DNA from: Halomonas sp. HL-48
GTDB lineage: Bacteria > Pseudomonadota > Gammaproteobacteria > Pseudomonadales > Halomonadaceae
Reading direction: 5' to 3'
Assembly: GCF_001314875.1 (NCBI RefSeq)
Contig: NZ_LJZS01000008.1
Coordinates: forward strand, 62,001-126,000
Length of the DNA stretch: 64,000 nt
Part shown: positions 43,930-52,430 of the stretch, one piece after another
Numbering within the stretch: position 1 is the first letter of the stretch
Layout of the letters: every line of letters starts with the position of its first letter
Notes under the pieces: model-generated
Databases searched by the model: none
Told to the model about the DNA's origin: nothing
What the model saw: the letters and a program-made list of their open reading frames with translations, nothing else
Position numbers and translations under genes: made by a program

Positions 43930-46900
43930 TTACGTTTCTCCTAACTGCGCTTGAGCCAAACGTTTCGCCCCGGCAAAATCCGCTTTTCCAGAGCCAAGGT
44001 GGGGAATGGTCTCCACCGTCAACCAGTGGCTGGGGATCATCATTGATGATGTACCGTTGGCGAGCATCGCGGCCTTAACGTTGTTGGCGTCTAACGCGGT
44101 TTCTGAAAGCAGCACAATGCGCTCGCCCTTGCGGCTGTCGGGGATACTCACCGCCATTAGCGCGTTGTCTGGCTCTTCCAGCGCCGCCTTAACGGCCACT
44201 TCAACGGCGCTGAGGCTGATCATTTCACCGCCAATCTTGGCGAAGCGGGCGTAGCGGTCAATCAGGGTTAAAAAGCCGTCTTCGTCGATAAAGCCTTTAT
44301 CGCCCGTCACGTACCAGTATTGGCCGTCCATCTCCTTTAGCGCTTGGGCGGTGCGTTGAGGGGCGTTGAGGTAACCCTGCATGATCTGCGGGCCGCTGAT
44401 CAAAATCATGCCTGCCTCGCCGGTGGGCAGCTCCTCGAAGCTATCCGGGTTGACGATCTTGAAGCTGGTGCCGGGCAGCGGCATCCCGACGCTGCCAACT
44501 TTGCTGCCCCGTTGCACTTGCTGATAGTGAACGCCCATGGCATCGGGAAGATTCACTGACGCAACGGGGGCGATTTCAGTGGCGCCGTAGCCTTCGTAAA
44601 TGGGCTTGTGGAATTTCAGTGCAAAGTCGTTACGCACGTTGTCGTCGAGCTTCTCTGCCCCGGCGACCACGATTCTCAAGCTCTCCAGCATCAGCGGATG
44701 CACCTTTGTGCTGCGTACAAACAGCCTTAAAAAGCTGGAGGTACCGAACATAATCGTGGCTTTGTGCTTGGCAATAGCGCCCGAAATACCAGGGGCATCG
44801 GTGGGGTCGGGGTGGCATACCAGCGGCAGCCCTTCAATCAATGGTAACAACTGAGTCACTGTGAGGCCGAAGGCGTGGAACAGCGGCAGTGAGCCCATCA
44901 CCACGTCGTTGCTCTGGGTATTGAGCACATCAGAGGTCTGTTTGATATTGGCCATCAAGTTGCGGTGGCTGAGCATCACGCCCTTGGGTTCGCCTTCACT
45001 GCCGCTTGAAAACAGGATGGCGGCAGTCGCGTCGGCATCGTGGCCGTGGCAGAAGCAGCGCTTTAGTAGCCAAGTCGGCAGTATTCTCACCGCAAGCCAG
45101 GTACTCAAGCGCTCGGCACGACCAATCGAGGTCTGCAAGTCTTCTAAAAAGACCACCTGCTGCTCACTGAACAATTGGCTAACGTCGAGCCCGCGCTGCT
45201 CAAGCTTCTTCACAAAGCGCTGTGAGGTGAACACAGTGGTGATTTCCGCCTGGGAAAGGGCCGAGGAAAGTGCTTCCTGGTCGGCGGTGTAATTCAGGTT
45301 CACCAGTGTTTTACCGGCCAGCAGCGTGGCCATATTGGCAATGACCCCGGCACTGCTGGTGGGCAGCAGCAGGCCAACGTTCTGTCCTGGGTTGAGTTTG
45401 CGAATCCGTTTTGCCATCAGCAGGCTGGCGGTGAGCGCTTGGCTTGCGTTGAGTGGGCGGCCCAGCGTATCCGCCAGGGCAAGCTCGCTTGGGCGGCGTT
45501 TAACGCTTTGAATCCAGGCGTTGGGTAGGCTGGAAAGCTCCCCCATGGCCTGCTGCCAGGAGCGGGTCGCCTGCTCAAAGATGCGCCGTTTGAGCACATC
45601 AGCGGGGGTATCTTTGGGAAGCGGTTTGCCAAAGGCGACCACCACCGAACGGTGCAGCGGAGCGTTGCGTAGCTCCTTGAGCTTGCTGGAAGAGCGTGAA
45701 AACTGGCTGCCCCAGAGGCCGCGCAGATAGAAAGGCACAATTTTGACGTCTGGATTCGCCCTTTCACAGGCGCGCTCGTAGCCGCGGCGGAACTCGCCTA
45801 GCTGTCCGGTGCGGCTGATCGCCCCTTCGGGAAACAGGCACACCACTTCGCCTGCGTTGAGTTGTTCAGCGACATCAGCCAAGGCCTTGTCGGCACCGCT
45901 GCCGCGCTCGATGGGAATACAGCCCAGGGATTTTAAGAACCAGTTGAGGTACCAGCGCTGGTAAACCGATCTGAGCATCACAAAGCGCACCGGGCGGGGG
46001 CTGGCGATCTGCACCATGGCCCAATCCACCCAGCTGATATGGTTGCCCAGTAGCAGCACGCCGCCCTGGGCGGGCAGGTTCTGCAAGCCCTGCACATCGA
46101 CCCGATAGCGGCGGGTCAGCAGGAAGCTCAGTAGAAAGCGCACCAGACTCTGCGGCAGCTTTACAATGGTGTAGCCACCGCCGACCATCGCCACGCTCGC
46201 AATCAGCAATAACAGATAATGACTATCCACTCCGGCCAGGGCGAACAGCACTGTGAGCAGTAAAAAGCCCAGCATGGCAATGTTCTGAATCCAGTTATTG
46301 GCTGCCAGTACGGTGCCTAGTTCGTTGTCTGCGGCGTGAAACTGGATCAGTGCGTTAAGCGGCACGATAAACAGCCCGCCCATCATGCCGATAAACACGA
46401 AGTTCAGCGCCTGGCTGCCGGGCGTGGAGAGAAGCGGTAGGCACCATAATCCCACGGCCACTCCAACAGCGCCTACCGGAATCAAGCCGGTCTCGATACG
46501 GTTGTGAGAGAGCTTGCTGGCGAGCATGGAGCCCAGCGCAATCCCGATACCGCTAGCCGCCAGAATGCCTTGCAGCACCAGGGTGTTATCGATACTGAGG
46601 GCGTCTTTGGCATAGGCGGGGAAGGCCGCCAGTAGCACCTGGCCCACCGACCAGAAGGTGGCCAGACCGATAATGGAAAGCCTGATGACGGGCTGGCGGA
46701 CGATAAGCTGCAGGTTATCTTTCAGCGCAGCCCCCTTAATGTAGCGCTGCCAAGTGAGCGGGGTATCCGGTTGCGTAGTGCTATCAAGCGGCAGACGGTA
46801 AAGCGTTGCCACTTGAATAGCGCTATTGAGCACCAGCAGCCAGCCCAGTGGCGCTATTTGGCGCAACAGCTGGGCTGGGTTGTGATCCTCTGGCGATACC

Positions 46901-47394
46901 CAGGTCTCAAACAGGGCGGTAAACGCCACCGTACCCGCCAGAATGGCGCCAATGGTCACGGCCTGAATCAGCCCGTTGGCCTCCGCCAAGCGCGGCTTGC
47001 CGAACAGCCCCTTTACTAAGCCGTATTTGGCCGGGGAATAGAAGGCTGATTGGATCGCCAGCAGCAGCGTCATCGCAAAGGCCAGCCAGAACCAGCCTTG
47101 ATAGTAGGCGGCGGTGATGCCCAGCGACACCGCCACGGCGGCCCAGGCCGATGCGCGCAGCACGCGCACTTTAGGGTAGCTATCCGCCACATGGCCCGCA
47201 GGGCTAAACAGCAAGATAAACGGCAACAGAATAAGCCCGTTGACCAGGGCGGTGAGTACTACCTGTGTTTCGCCATCGTAACTTTTGAAGATCGTGTTCT
47301 GAATCACGATCTTGTGGCCTAGATCCACAAACGCATTGAGAAAGATGGCGATCAGGTAGGGCAAAGCGCCTTTTATGTGTAGCAGTCGTTGCAT
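43930..47394 (-). CDS. aas: Fused lysophospholipid transporter / PlsC acyltransferase / acyl-ACP synthetase (Aas-type)
   Basis: A 1154-residue three-domain protein. Residues about 1-420 are an MFS carrier of the LplT type. Residues about 430-640 are a PlsC acyltransferase with NHISWVDW (His-x4-Asp) and FPEGAIS. Residues about 650-1150 are an adenylate-forming acyl-ACP synthetase with ILFSSGSEGEPKGVMLSH and YWYVTGDKGFIDEDG. The enzyme takes in lysophospholipids and re-acylates them at the inner membrane. In Escherichia coli LplT and Aas are separate; the fusion keeps the transporter and both catalytic steps together. Confidence 0.93.
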   Translation of the reverse strand: MQRLLHIKGALPYLIAIFLNAFVDLGHKIVIQNTIFKSYDGETQVVLTALVNGLILLPFILLFSPAGHVADSYPKVRVLRASAWAAVAVSLGITAAYYQGWFWLAFAMTLLLAIQSAFYSPAKYGLVKGLFGKPRLAEANGLIQAVTIGAILAGTVAFTALFETWVSPEDHNPAQLLRQIAPLGWLLVLNSAIQVATLYRLPLDSTTQPDTPLTWQRYIKGAALKDNLQLIVRQPVIRLSIIGLATFWSVGQVLLAAFPAYAKDALSIDNTLVLQGILAASGIGIALGSMLASKLSHNRIETGLIPVGAVGVAVGLWCLPLLSTPGSQALNFVFIGMMGGLFIVPLNALIQFHAADNELGTVLAANNWIQNIAMLGFLLLTVLFALAGVDSHYLLLLIASVAMVGGGYTIVKLPQSLVRFLLSFLLTRRYRVDVQGLQNLPAQGGVLLLGNHISWVDWAMVQIASPRPVRFVMLRSVYQRWYLNWFLKSLGCIPIERGSGADKALADVAEQLNAGEVVCLFPEGAISRTGQLGEFRRGYERACERANPDVKIVPFYLRGLWGSQFSRSSSKLKELRNAPLHRSVVVAFGKPLPKDTPADVLKRRIFEQATRSWQQAMGELSSLPNAWIQSVKRRPSELALADTLGRPLNASQALTASLLMAKRIRKLNPGQNVGLLLPTSSAGVIANMATLLAGKTLVNLNYTADQEALSSALSQAEITTVFTSQRFVKKLEQRGLDVSQLFSEQQVVFLEDLQTSIGRAERLSTWLAVRILPTWLLKRCFCHGHDADATAAILFSSGSEGEPKGVMLSHRNLMANIKQTSDVLNTQSNDVVMGSLPLFHAFGLTVTQLLPLIEGLPLVCHPDPTDAPGISGAIAKHKATIMFGTSSFLRLFVRSTKVHPLMLESLRIVVAGAEKLDDNVRNDFALKFHKPIYEGYGATEIAPVASVNLPDAMGVHYQQVQRGSKVGSVGMPLPGTSFKIVNPDSFEELPTGEAGMILISGPQIMQGYLNAPQRTAQALKEMDGQYWYVTGDKGFIDEDGFLTLIDRYARFAKIGGEMISLSAVEVAVKAALEEPDNALMAVSIPDSRKGERIVLLSETALDANNVKAAMLANGTSSMMIPSHWLTVETIPHLGSGKADFAGAKRLAQAQLGET

Positions 47395-47553
47395 GGTTGT
47401 GTAGCCTTATAAGTCCCTGTAAGTAGACGCACTTTCTAAGCAAGGCTTACTGGTTGCAACTCATTTGCGCGAAGTTGTGTTATATGTGCTTGTTGGTATT
47501 ATTATCCGCTACTTTTGTGCGTAACGCCTTTTCATACCGTTTAAGAGATTTCT

Positions 47554-48306
47554 ATGTCCCAGGCCGATTCGCTGATTGAGACACTAAAGCGCCAGCTTCG
47601 CGCCCAGGGTAAAACCTATGCCGATGTCGCTCAGTGGTTGGCGCTTAGCGAGGCCTCGGTGAAACGCCTGTTCGCTGAAAAGCACTTTACGCTATCGCGA
47701 CTGGAGTGTATCTGCGACCAGCTTAATATCGACTTCGCCGAGCTGGTGCAGACCATGCAGGCTGATGAGCAGCGTTTGCAGGCACTGACCCAGGCGCAGG
47801 AGCAAAGTATCGTCGAGGATCGTGAGCTGTTTCTGGTAGCTGTCTGCGTTATTAATGGCTATAGCTTCGATGAAATTTATCATCAGTACCAGTTAACTGA
47901 AGCAGAGTGTACGCGGCAGTTACTCAAGCTTGAGCGGCTCAAACTCATTGAGCTGCTTCCAGGTAACCGGATCAGGCGTCGGGTAGCCGCCAATTTTCGC
48001 TGGCGAGCGGACGGCCCTATCCAGCGTTTCTTTCAGCAGCATATCGCCAATGAGTTTTTCCGTTCCCGCTTTGATAATGACAGTGAAAAGCTCATTGTGC
48101 TTAACGGTCTTTTATCCCCTGCGGGTAATGCAGAATGGCAGCAGATCATGCAGCGCCTGGCGAAAGAATTTCACGCGCTATGCGAGCGGGAGAGCGGGCT
48201 ACCCATTCATCAGCGGTTTGGCACGACCTCGGTGCTGGCGGTCCGGCAATGGCAGTACGGGCTGTTTCAGGATTACAAACGGGAGGATCCACTGCAAACC
48301 AGGTAG
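47554..48306 (+). CDS. Helix-turn-helix (Xre-type) regulator
   Basis: A 250-residue protein with an N-terminal Xre-like helix-turn-helix (residues about 8-65: YADVAQWLALSEASVKRLFAEK split across the fold). A long C-terminal region lacks a domain I can name. A second winged-helix-like segment (about residues 105-145) is suggested by YSFDEIYHQYQLTEAECTRQ. It is divergent from the aas gene with 159 bases between starts. It may regulate aas, but that is only positional. Confidence 0.78.
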   Translation: MSQADSLIETLKRQLRAQGKTYADVAQWLALSEASVKRLFAEKHFTLSRLECICDQLNIDFAELVQTMQADEQRLQALTQAQEQSIVEDRELFLVAVCVINGYSFDEIYHQYQLTEAECTRQLLKLERLKLIELLPGNRIRRRVAANFRWRADGPIQRFFQQHIANEFFRSRFDNDSEKLIVLNGLLSPAGNAEWQQIMQRLAKEFHALCERESGLPIHQRFGTTSVLAVRQWQYGLFQDYKREDPLQTR

Positions 48307-48380
48307 GCAAGAGCTAATTTGCGTTTAGCGAGGCTTTCCCCGTAAAAAACATAGTAGCTTCACCAAGCGGTGGCTTGGCT

Positions 48381-48719
48381 TTACCCCGCCATGGCCGCCG
48401 CTATCTGTACGCTGCCATAGACCGCGACCCCAGCGGCCACCGGCCAGCCCAGCGAGCGTAGCCGCCACCATACCCCCAGGGTGACCCCTAACCCGATGGC
48501 GGTCGCGATCCATGAAATGGCGCTTGGCTTGACCGGCATGATTGAGACGCCCAGCACCGCCGCGATCATCAGCGGGCCGAGAATGACGAGCCACTGGGGC
48601 ATGTTGTTGAGGCCGGTCGCGCTGTCGATGCGGCGCTGCATCCACAGGAACGGCACCACACGCATCAGCAGGGTGCCCAGCGCAGACGCCACCACGGCGA
48701 TCCATAGTGAAGTACTCAT
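48381..48719 (-). CDS. azlD: AzlD-family branched-chain amino acid exporter subunit
   Basis: A 112-residue protein with about four membrane helices. VVASALGTLLMRVVPFLWMQ at the start, then LVILGPLMIAAVLGVS, fits AzlD/YgaH. Together with AzlC it forms a branched-chain amino acid (LIV-E type) exporter. Its start overlaps azlC by four bases. A CCAAGC-loop-GCTTGG hairpin (48363-48378) lies after the stop codon, with a T-run some 15 bases further on the minus strand. Confidence 0.88.
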   Translation of the reverse strand: MSTSLWIAVVASALGTLLMRVVPFLWMQRRIDSATGLNNMPQWLVILGPLMIAAVLGVSIMPVKPSAISWIATAIGLGVTLGVWWRLRSLGWPVAAGVAVYGSVQIAAAMAG

Positions 48720-49438
48720 ATCCCACGCCCCTCAGACCTGAACTTGACCGTATAAAAGCACAGCGCGCCACTGGCAGCGGCCAGGGGAATGGCCACGTTG
48801 CTCCCGCCGTAAAACGTCATCAGTAGCGCCGAGCCAATGGTGACGCTCAGCGCCACGGCCCAACGCTTATTTGTGAAGCGCGGCGCCACCATGGTGAGAA
48901 ATAGGGCGGGCAGCGCAAACGGCATGACTTCGCCGAGCAGGGGCCAGCGGGCGGTCAGCGTTTCCCCCGCCGTGGCACCCACCACGGTCCCGACTATCCA
49001 CACGCCCCAGGCGAGCAGGGCCGCACCGGTGAACCAGCCAAACCGGTCGGTGGCGGGCAGTTGGGGAAGCCGGGTGAGCGCCAGGGCAAATACCTGGTCG
49101 GTCAAACCATGCATCAGCCAGGGCCAGTGGCGGCTGCGCGGCAATAACGCCGCCAGGTTAGGGCCGTACACCAGGTGACGTACGTTAATCAGCAGCGTCA
49201 TGGCGACCACCAGCCAAAGCGGGGACCCCGCGGCCACCATGCCCACAAATAGGAACTGCGAGGCGCCGGCGTAAATCAGCGTCGAGATCACGGCGGCTTC
49301 CCAGGTGCTAAATCCGGCCTGGGTGGCGACCACACCAAACGACAGCGAGACCGGAATATAGCCGCCAAGCAGCGGAATGGCTTCGCGCACGCCGGTCAGC
49401 CAGGCCCGTGAACGATGGGAGGCGGTAAACGGTGTCAT
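48716..49438 (-). CDS. azlC: AzlC-family branched-chain amino acid exporter
   Basis: A 240-residue membrane protein of the AzlC/YgaZ family. REAIPLLGGYIPVSLSFGVV and ISTLIYAGASQFLFVGMVAA, followed by LINVRHLVYGPNLA, are family hallmarks. It exports amino acids such as branched-chain residues. It overlaps azlD and the upstream Xre-cupin gene by four bases each, forming a three-gene operon. Confidence 0.92.
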   Translation of the reverse strand: MTPFTASHRSRAWLTGVREAIPLLGGYIPVSLSFGVVATQAGFSTWEAAVISTLIYAGASQFLFVGMVAAGSPLWLVVAMTLLINVRHLVYGPNLAALLPRSRHWPWLMHGLTDQVFALALTRLPQLPATDRFGWFTGAALLAWGVWIVGTVVGATAGETLTARWPLLGEVMPFALPALFLTMVAPRFTNKRWAVALSVTIGSALLMTFYGGSNVAIPLAAASGALCFYTVKFRSEGRGI

Positions 49439-49965
49439 GGCGTGGCTCCCGGCGATGCATACACCACGGTCAACAGCAGCGTCGCCCAGGCGTCACGGGT
49501 GCGATAAAGATGGGGCTGGTCGGCGGCAAACGTCATGGCGTCGCCCGCTGTCAGCGTCCGCGTGGCGCCCTCCACCCCGGCTTCCAGCCAACCGCTCACC
49601 AGCGTCAGCGACTCAAACGTGCCGGGCGTGTGAGGTTCGGCGCGGCGTAGGGTGTGTGGCGCGCAGCGCATCCAGTAGGCATCCACCTTTGGCGTGTCGG
49701 CACCCTGATCGATAAGCCGTACTTGCACGCCGTCTTCACCCAGCGGCACCGATATGGGCGCCACCAGGGTGCCGAACGGCACGTTTAGCTGCACGGCCAG
49801 TCGCCAGATGGTGTCCAGCGTGGGGTTGCCGTTGCCTTGTTCAAGGCGCGACAGATTGGATTTGGCAACGCCTGCGGCGCTGGCCAATTGCGAAAGCGAC
49901 CAGCCGCGTTCGACGCGGAGTGCCTGTAAATGCTGCCCCAGAGTGCTGAGGGAGAGTGCGTCCAT
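49435..49965 (-). CDS. Xre-cupin transcriptional regulator of azlCD
   Basis: A 176-residue regulator. The helix-turn-helix (residues about 8-63) reads LSQLASAAGVAKSNLSRLEQ then GNGNPTLDTIWRLA. A C-terminal cupin domain (about 85-170) with TLTAGDAMTFAADQPHLY likely binds an effector, perhaps an amino acid. It heads the azlCD operon. Two abutting GTTC-N8-GAAC sites lie about 30 bases upstream of its start, so autoregulation is likely. Confidence 0.88.
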   Translation of the reverse strand: MDALSLSTLGQHLQALRVERGWSLSQLASAAGVAKSNLSRLEQGNGNPTLDTIWRLAVQLNVPFGTLVAPISVPLGEDGVQVRLIDQGADTPKVDAYWMRCAPHTLRRAEPHTPGTFESLTLVSGWLEAGVEGATRTLTAGDAMTFAADQPHLYRTRDAWATLLLTVVYASPGATP

Positions 49966-49993
49966 AAGAATCGCCGCCGGGTTGCTTCTAAAT

Positions 49994-50025
49994 GTTCCTT
50001 TTATAGAACGTTCTATATAAAGAAC
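49994..50025 (-). promoter_or_regulatory. Tandem operators of the xre-azlCD operon
   Basis: GTTC-N8-GAAC occurs twice with no gap: 49994-50009 and 50010-50025. The junction forms the 16-bp perfect palindrome TATAGAACGTTCTATA (50002-50017). The array starts 29 bases upstream of the Xre-cupin ATG and overlaps the expected promoter (TATA-rich). Confidence 0.65.
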
Positions 50026-50098
50026 ACGCGGCTGTCAAATGACGTATCAGCTTATGCTGGCAGAATGCCATCGGTGCGGGGCAGCGGCGGGTAGCTCT

Positions 50099-50392
50099 CT
50101 AGGCGAAAGCGGCGCTTGTGGCGGGGGCAGGCGTTGTAGTTGCAGCGGGCACGCTCATGGCGTCGATGTTGGCATAGCCTTTTTCGACCAGCGCGACGAC
50201 GTCCGGGGACGAACCCCAGCGCAGCAGCATGGTGTCGATCACCTGTTCGGCTTCGTCAAAGCGCCCACAGTGGCTAAGCAGCTTGGCCACGGTGTAATCG
50301 CAGGCGGGGGTATCAAACATATCGTCCTTGATTTCCTGAATAGCGAGCTGTAACCCGGCTTGAGAAATCTCAATACGTTGTTCGCGTTGCAT
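50099..50392 (-). CDS. Hypothetical small protein
   Basis: A 97-residue protein I do not recognise. Residues about 10-70 look helical and the segment LLSHCGRFDEAEQVIDTMLLRWG resembles a single TPR-like helical hairpin. The last 18 residues are Ala/Thr/Pro-rich. AAGGAG at good spacing supports the ATG at 50392. A perfect 8-bp hairpin, CATCGGCA-CT-TGCCGATG (50421-50438), lies in its leader. TATAAT read on the minus strand near 50463 is a plausible -10 box. Confidence 0.6.
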   Translation of the reverse strand: MQREQRIEISQAGLQLAIQEIKDDMFDTPACDYTVAKLLSHCGRFDEAEQVIDTMLLRWGSSPDVVALVEKGYANIDAMSVPAATTTPAPATSAAFA

Positions 50393-50704
50393 AGCACGTC
50401 TCCTTGTGAATGCGGATGAACATCGGCACTTGCCGATGGCTTTTAAGTTGTACCTATATTATACAAAGGTGACCTTATTAGAATGATTCCAGCGGCGCGA
50501 TAACCTGGGATATGTTAATGCACGATTGTCGGGAATGATTTGTAAGCAACGGGTAACGGCATGAGAGCTGGTAAAAAACACTTAAATAACATTTATTTGA
50601 ATAAATTATTGGGCAGACGTGCCATAAAAGCATTAGGGGGAGCTCATTATTGACGGCGATACAAAATAATTTGTGCAAAAGTTTGCAAGTGATACGTTTA
50701 GCCA
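50393..50704 (+). promoter_or_regulatory. Upstream region of the CsrB-like RNA
   Basis: The left part holds the leader hairpin (50421-50438) and promoter of the 97-residue gene on the minus strand. Further right, TGTAAG (50541-50546), six bases, then GTAACG resembles one good and one poor half of the GacA/UvrY site TGTAAG-N6-CTTACA, about 160 bases before the RNA. TTGTGC (50671) and TACGTT (50693), 16 bases apart, are candidate -35 and -10 boxes. All assignments here are tentative. Confidence 0.4.
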
Positions 50705-50894
50705 CTAAGGTCTGTGTTGTGCGCGACAGGGAATTGTCGATAACGCCAGGATGGCGGGCTTACGGACAAGCCGTTGATACAGGAAGTCGATGACAGGGCG
50801 TCACATTGCACGCACCACGGAAAGGTATCCAGGACGGATAGACACGACAGGATGTCGGTGAAACACATCAAGGCCTCCGAGAGGGGGTTTTTTT
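50705..50894 (+). ncRNA. CsrB/RsmZ-type CsrA-sequestering small RNA
   Basis: This 190-base stretch has no protein gene but is a string of short hairpins presenting GGA. Examples: CGACA/TGTCG around GGGAAT (50724-50739); CGCCA-GGA-TGGCG (50744-50756); GGCTT/AAGCC around ACGGAC (50757-50772); ACC/GGT around ACGGAAA (50814-50826); TATCC-AGGAC-GGATA (50826-50840); CGACA-GGA-TGTCG (50845-50857). About eight GGA motifs occur, several as CAGGA(C/T)G. It ends in a strong terminator (50870-50894). This is the architecture of CsrB/RsmZ RNAs, which titrate the translational regulator CsrA/RsmA. The exact 5' end is estimated. Confidence 0.8.
50870..50894 (+). terminator. Intrinsic terminator of the CsrB-like RNA
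   Basis: AAGGCCTCC pairs with GGGGGTTTT through a GAGA tetraloop (50879-50882), with G-T wobbles, and continues into seven T residues in total (50888-50894). The U-rich end and tetraloop make it a strong rho-independent terminator. The next gene on this strand starts 134 bases later. Confidence 0.8.
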
Positions 50895-51027
50895 GTGTCG
50901 GTATCCCGCCTCCGGCGTTGCGACGCTTCTTTACCCGAAGCCGATGTATCCTCACTCACTCGGCCACCATGGCGCTTCATGGCACCCTTTATGCATCACC
51001 ATTGAAGTACTGCGACGAGGAAGCGCA

Positions 51028-52332
51028 ATGCGTTCATTGGCGATGCTCAAACCGGTCAGATCAATTCTCTGGAGCGTGGCGCTGTTGCTACTCGGCAATG
51101 GCTTGCTCAATACGCTGTTAACCTTGCGCGGCTCGGGAGAAGGTTTCTCCAGCGCGGTGCTGGGGATGATCATGTCCGGCTATTTCGTGGGTTTCATCTG
51201 CGGCACCTGGGTCAGCGGACGGTTGATTCGGCGGATGGGGCATATCCGTACCTTTGGCTTTTGTGCATCGATTTGTGCCTCGGTGGCGTTGTTGCACCTG
51301 GTGTTTATCAACCCATGGGTATGGCTACCGTTGCGGATGGCATACGGCCTTTCGTTTATTACCTTAATTACCGTGATTGAAAGTTGGCTGAATAGCCAGG
51401 CGGCAAGCCAAGAGCGAGGACGCATTTTTGCCGTCTACATGGTCGTCAACCTGGGCGCCCTGGCGATTGCCCAGCAGTTGCTGAGGCTCTCATCCCCACA
51501 AGGGTTTTTACTGTTTGTGGTGATTGCCATTCTGATTAGTTGGGCACTGCTACCTATCACTCTGACCCGCCGTGTTCAGCCGACAGTTCCTGAACGCCCC
51601 AAAAGTAGCCTCCGTGCGTTGCTTGGCTTTGCACCGCTCGCGGTAGCCTGCGCCGCTTTATCGGGCTTGGCGATGGGGGCGTTTTGGTCGATGACGCCGG
51701 TGTACGTGACTCAATTGGGGTTTGATATTGGCGGCGTGGGGCTGGTGATGAGCATGGCGATTGTAGGTGGTGCGCTGTTACAGATTCCCATCGGCCGCTT
51801 TTCTGACAAACATGACCGCCCCAGAGTAATGACTTGGGTGGTACTCATGGCGGCGCTCATCGCCGCCGCCATGCCGTTTGCGCCTAGCCATAACGTGCTC
51901 GTGGGGCTGTATTTTATCTGGGGTGGTTTGGCGTTTTCGCTCTACCCGCTGGCAGTTGCCCAGCTTATCGACCAGTTGCACCCGGATGAAATTGTCTCCG
52001 GCTCGGCGGACATGCTGGTGATGCACGGCGCAGGCTGCGCGGTGGCACCGATTGCTGCAGGGTCATTGATGACGGCAGTGGGTGGCCATGGCTTACCGAT
52101 TTATATTGCCTGTGTGTTTGCCCTGCTAGGGGCGTACGCCATCTACCGTCGTCGCCATGTCACAGCCCTGATCACCCATACCGCTCACTTTGAGCCGATG
52201 GTGCAAAGTGGTGCAGGGGCGTTGGAAATGATCTTTGATGATACGCAGCCAGATCTATTTGATGACCCGAGTTTCTATGAAGAGAATGAACGCGAGCGGC
52301 TAAAGAAAGCGTTGAGTTCGGCAAACGCATGA
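51028..52332 (+). CDS. MFS transporter (YcaD-like)
   Basis: A 434-residue transporter with about twelve helices and a cytoplasmic tail rich in acidic residues. GTWVSGRLIRRMGHIRTFGF, slightly trimmed, is the loop 2-3 motif, and IPIGRFSDKHDRPRVM its second-half counterpart. MAYGLSFITLITVIESWLN is typical of the YcaD/UMF family. The substrate is unknown. The start at 51028 has GAGG eight bases upstream; a longer frame runs back into the small-RNA terminator and is rejected. Confidence 0.88.
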   Translation: MRSLAMLKPVRSILWSVALLLLGNGLLNTLLTLRGSGEGFSSAVLGMIMSGYFVGFICGTWVSGRLIRRMGHIRTFGFCASICASVALLHLVFINPWVWLPLRMAYGLSFITLITVIESWLNSQAASQERGRIFAVYMVVNLGALAIAQQLLRLSSPQGFLLFVVIAILISWALLPITLTRRVQPTVPERPKSSLRALLGFAPLAVACAALSGLAMGAFWSMTPVYVTQLGFDIGGVGLVMSMAIVGGALLQIPIGRFSDKHDRPRVMTWVVLMAALIAAAMPFAPSHNVLVGLYFIWGGLAFSLYPLAVAQLIDQLHPDEIVSGSADMLVMHGAGCAVAPIAAGSLMTAVGGHGLPIYIACVFALLGAYAIYRRRHVTALITHTAHFEPMVQSGAGALEMIFDDTQPDLFDDPSFYEENERERLKKALSSANA

Positions 52333-52430
52333 TATTGGAATAACCATCAGGCCCCAGCCAGCAAAAGCGGGAAGGGGCAACAGGTATGACACGGTTTGAT
52401 CGTGATAAGAATAAGTAGTGCTTGGCCTCC

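Noticed and set aside
48363-48378. Hairpin after azlD as an intrinsic terminator
   Set aside because: The stem is only six base pairs and the T-run is about 15 bases away, so it is mentioned with azlD and not listed as a terminator.
50478-50955. Small open frames on the minus strand across the CsrB-like RNA
   Set aside because: They have no ribosome-binding site or family resemblance and are explained by the structured RNA on the plus strand.
50893-51027. Longer start for the MFS gene at 50893
   Set aside because: It would begin within the terminator of the small RNA and has no homologous residues; GAGG precedes the ATG at 51028.
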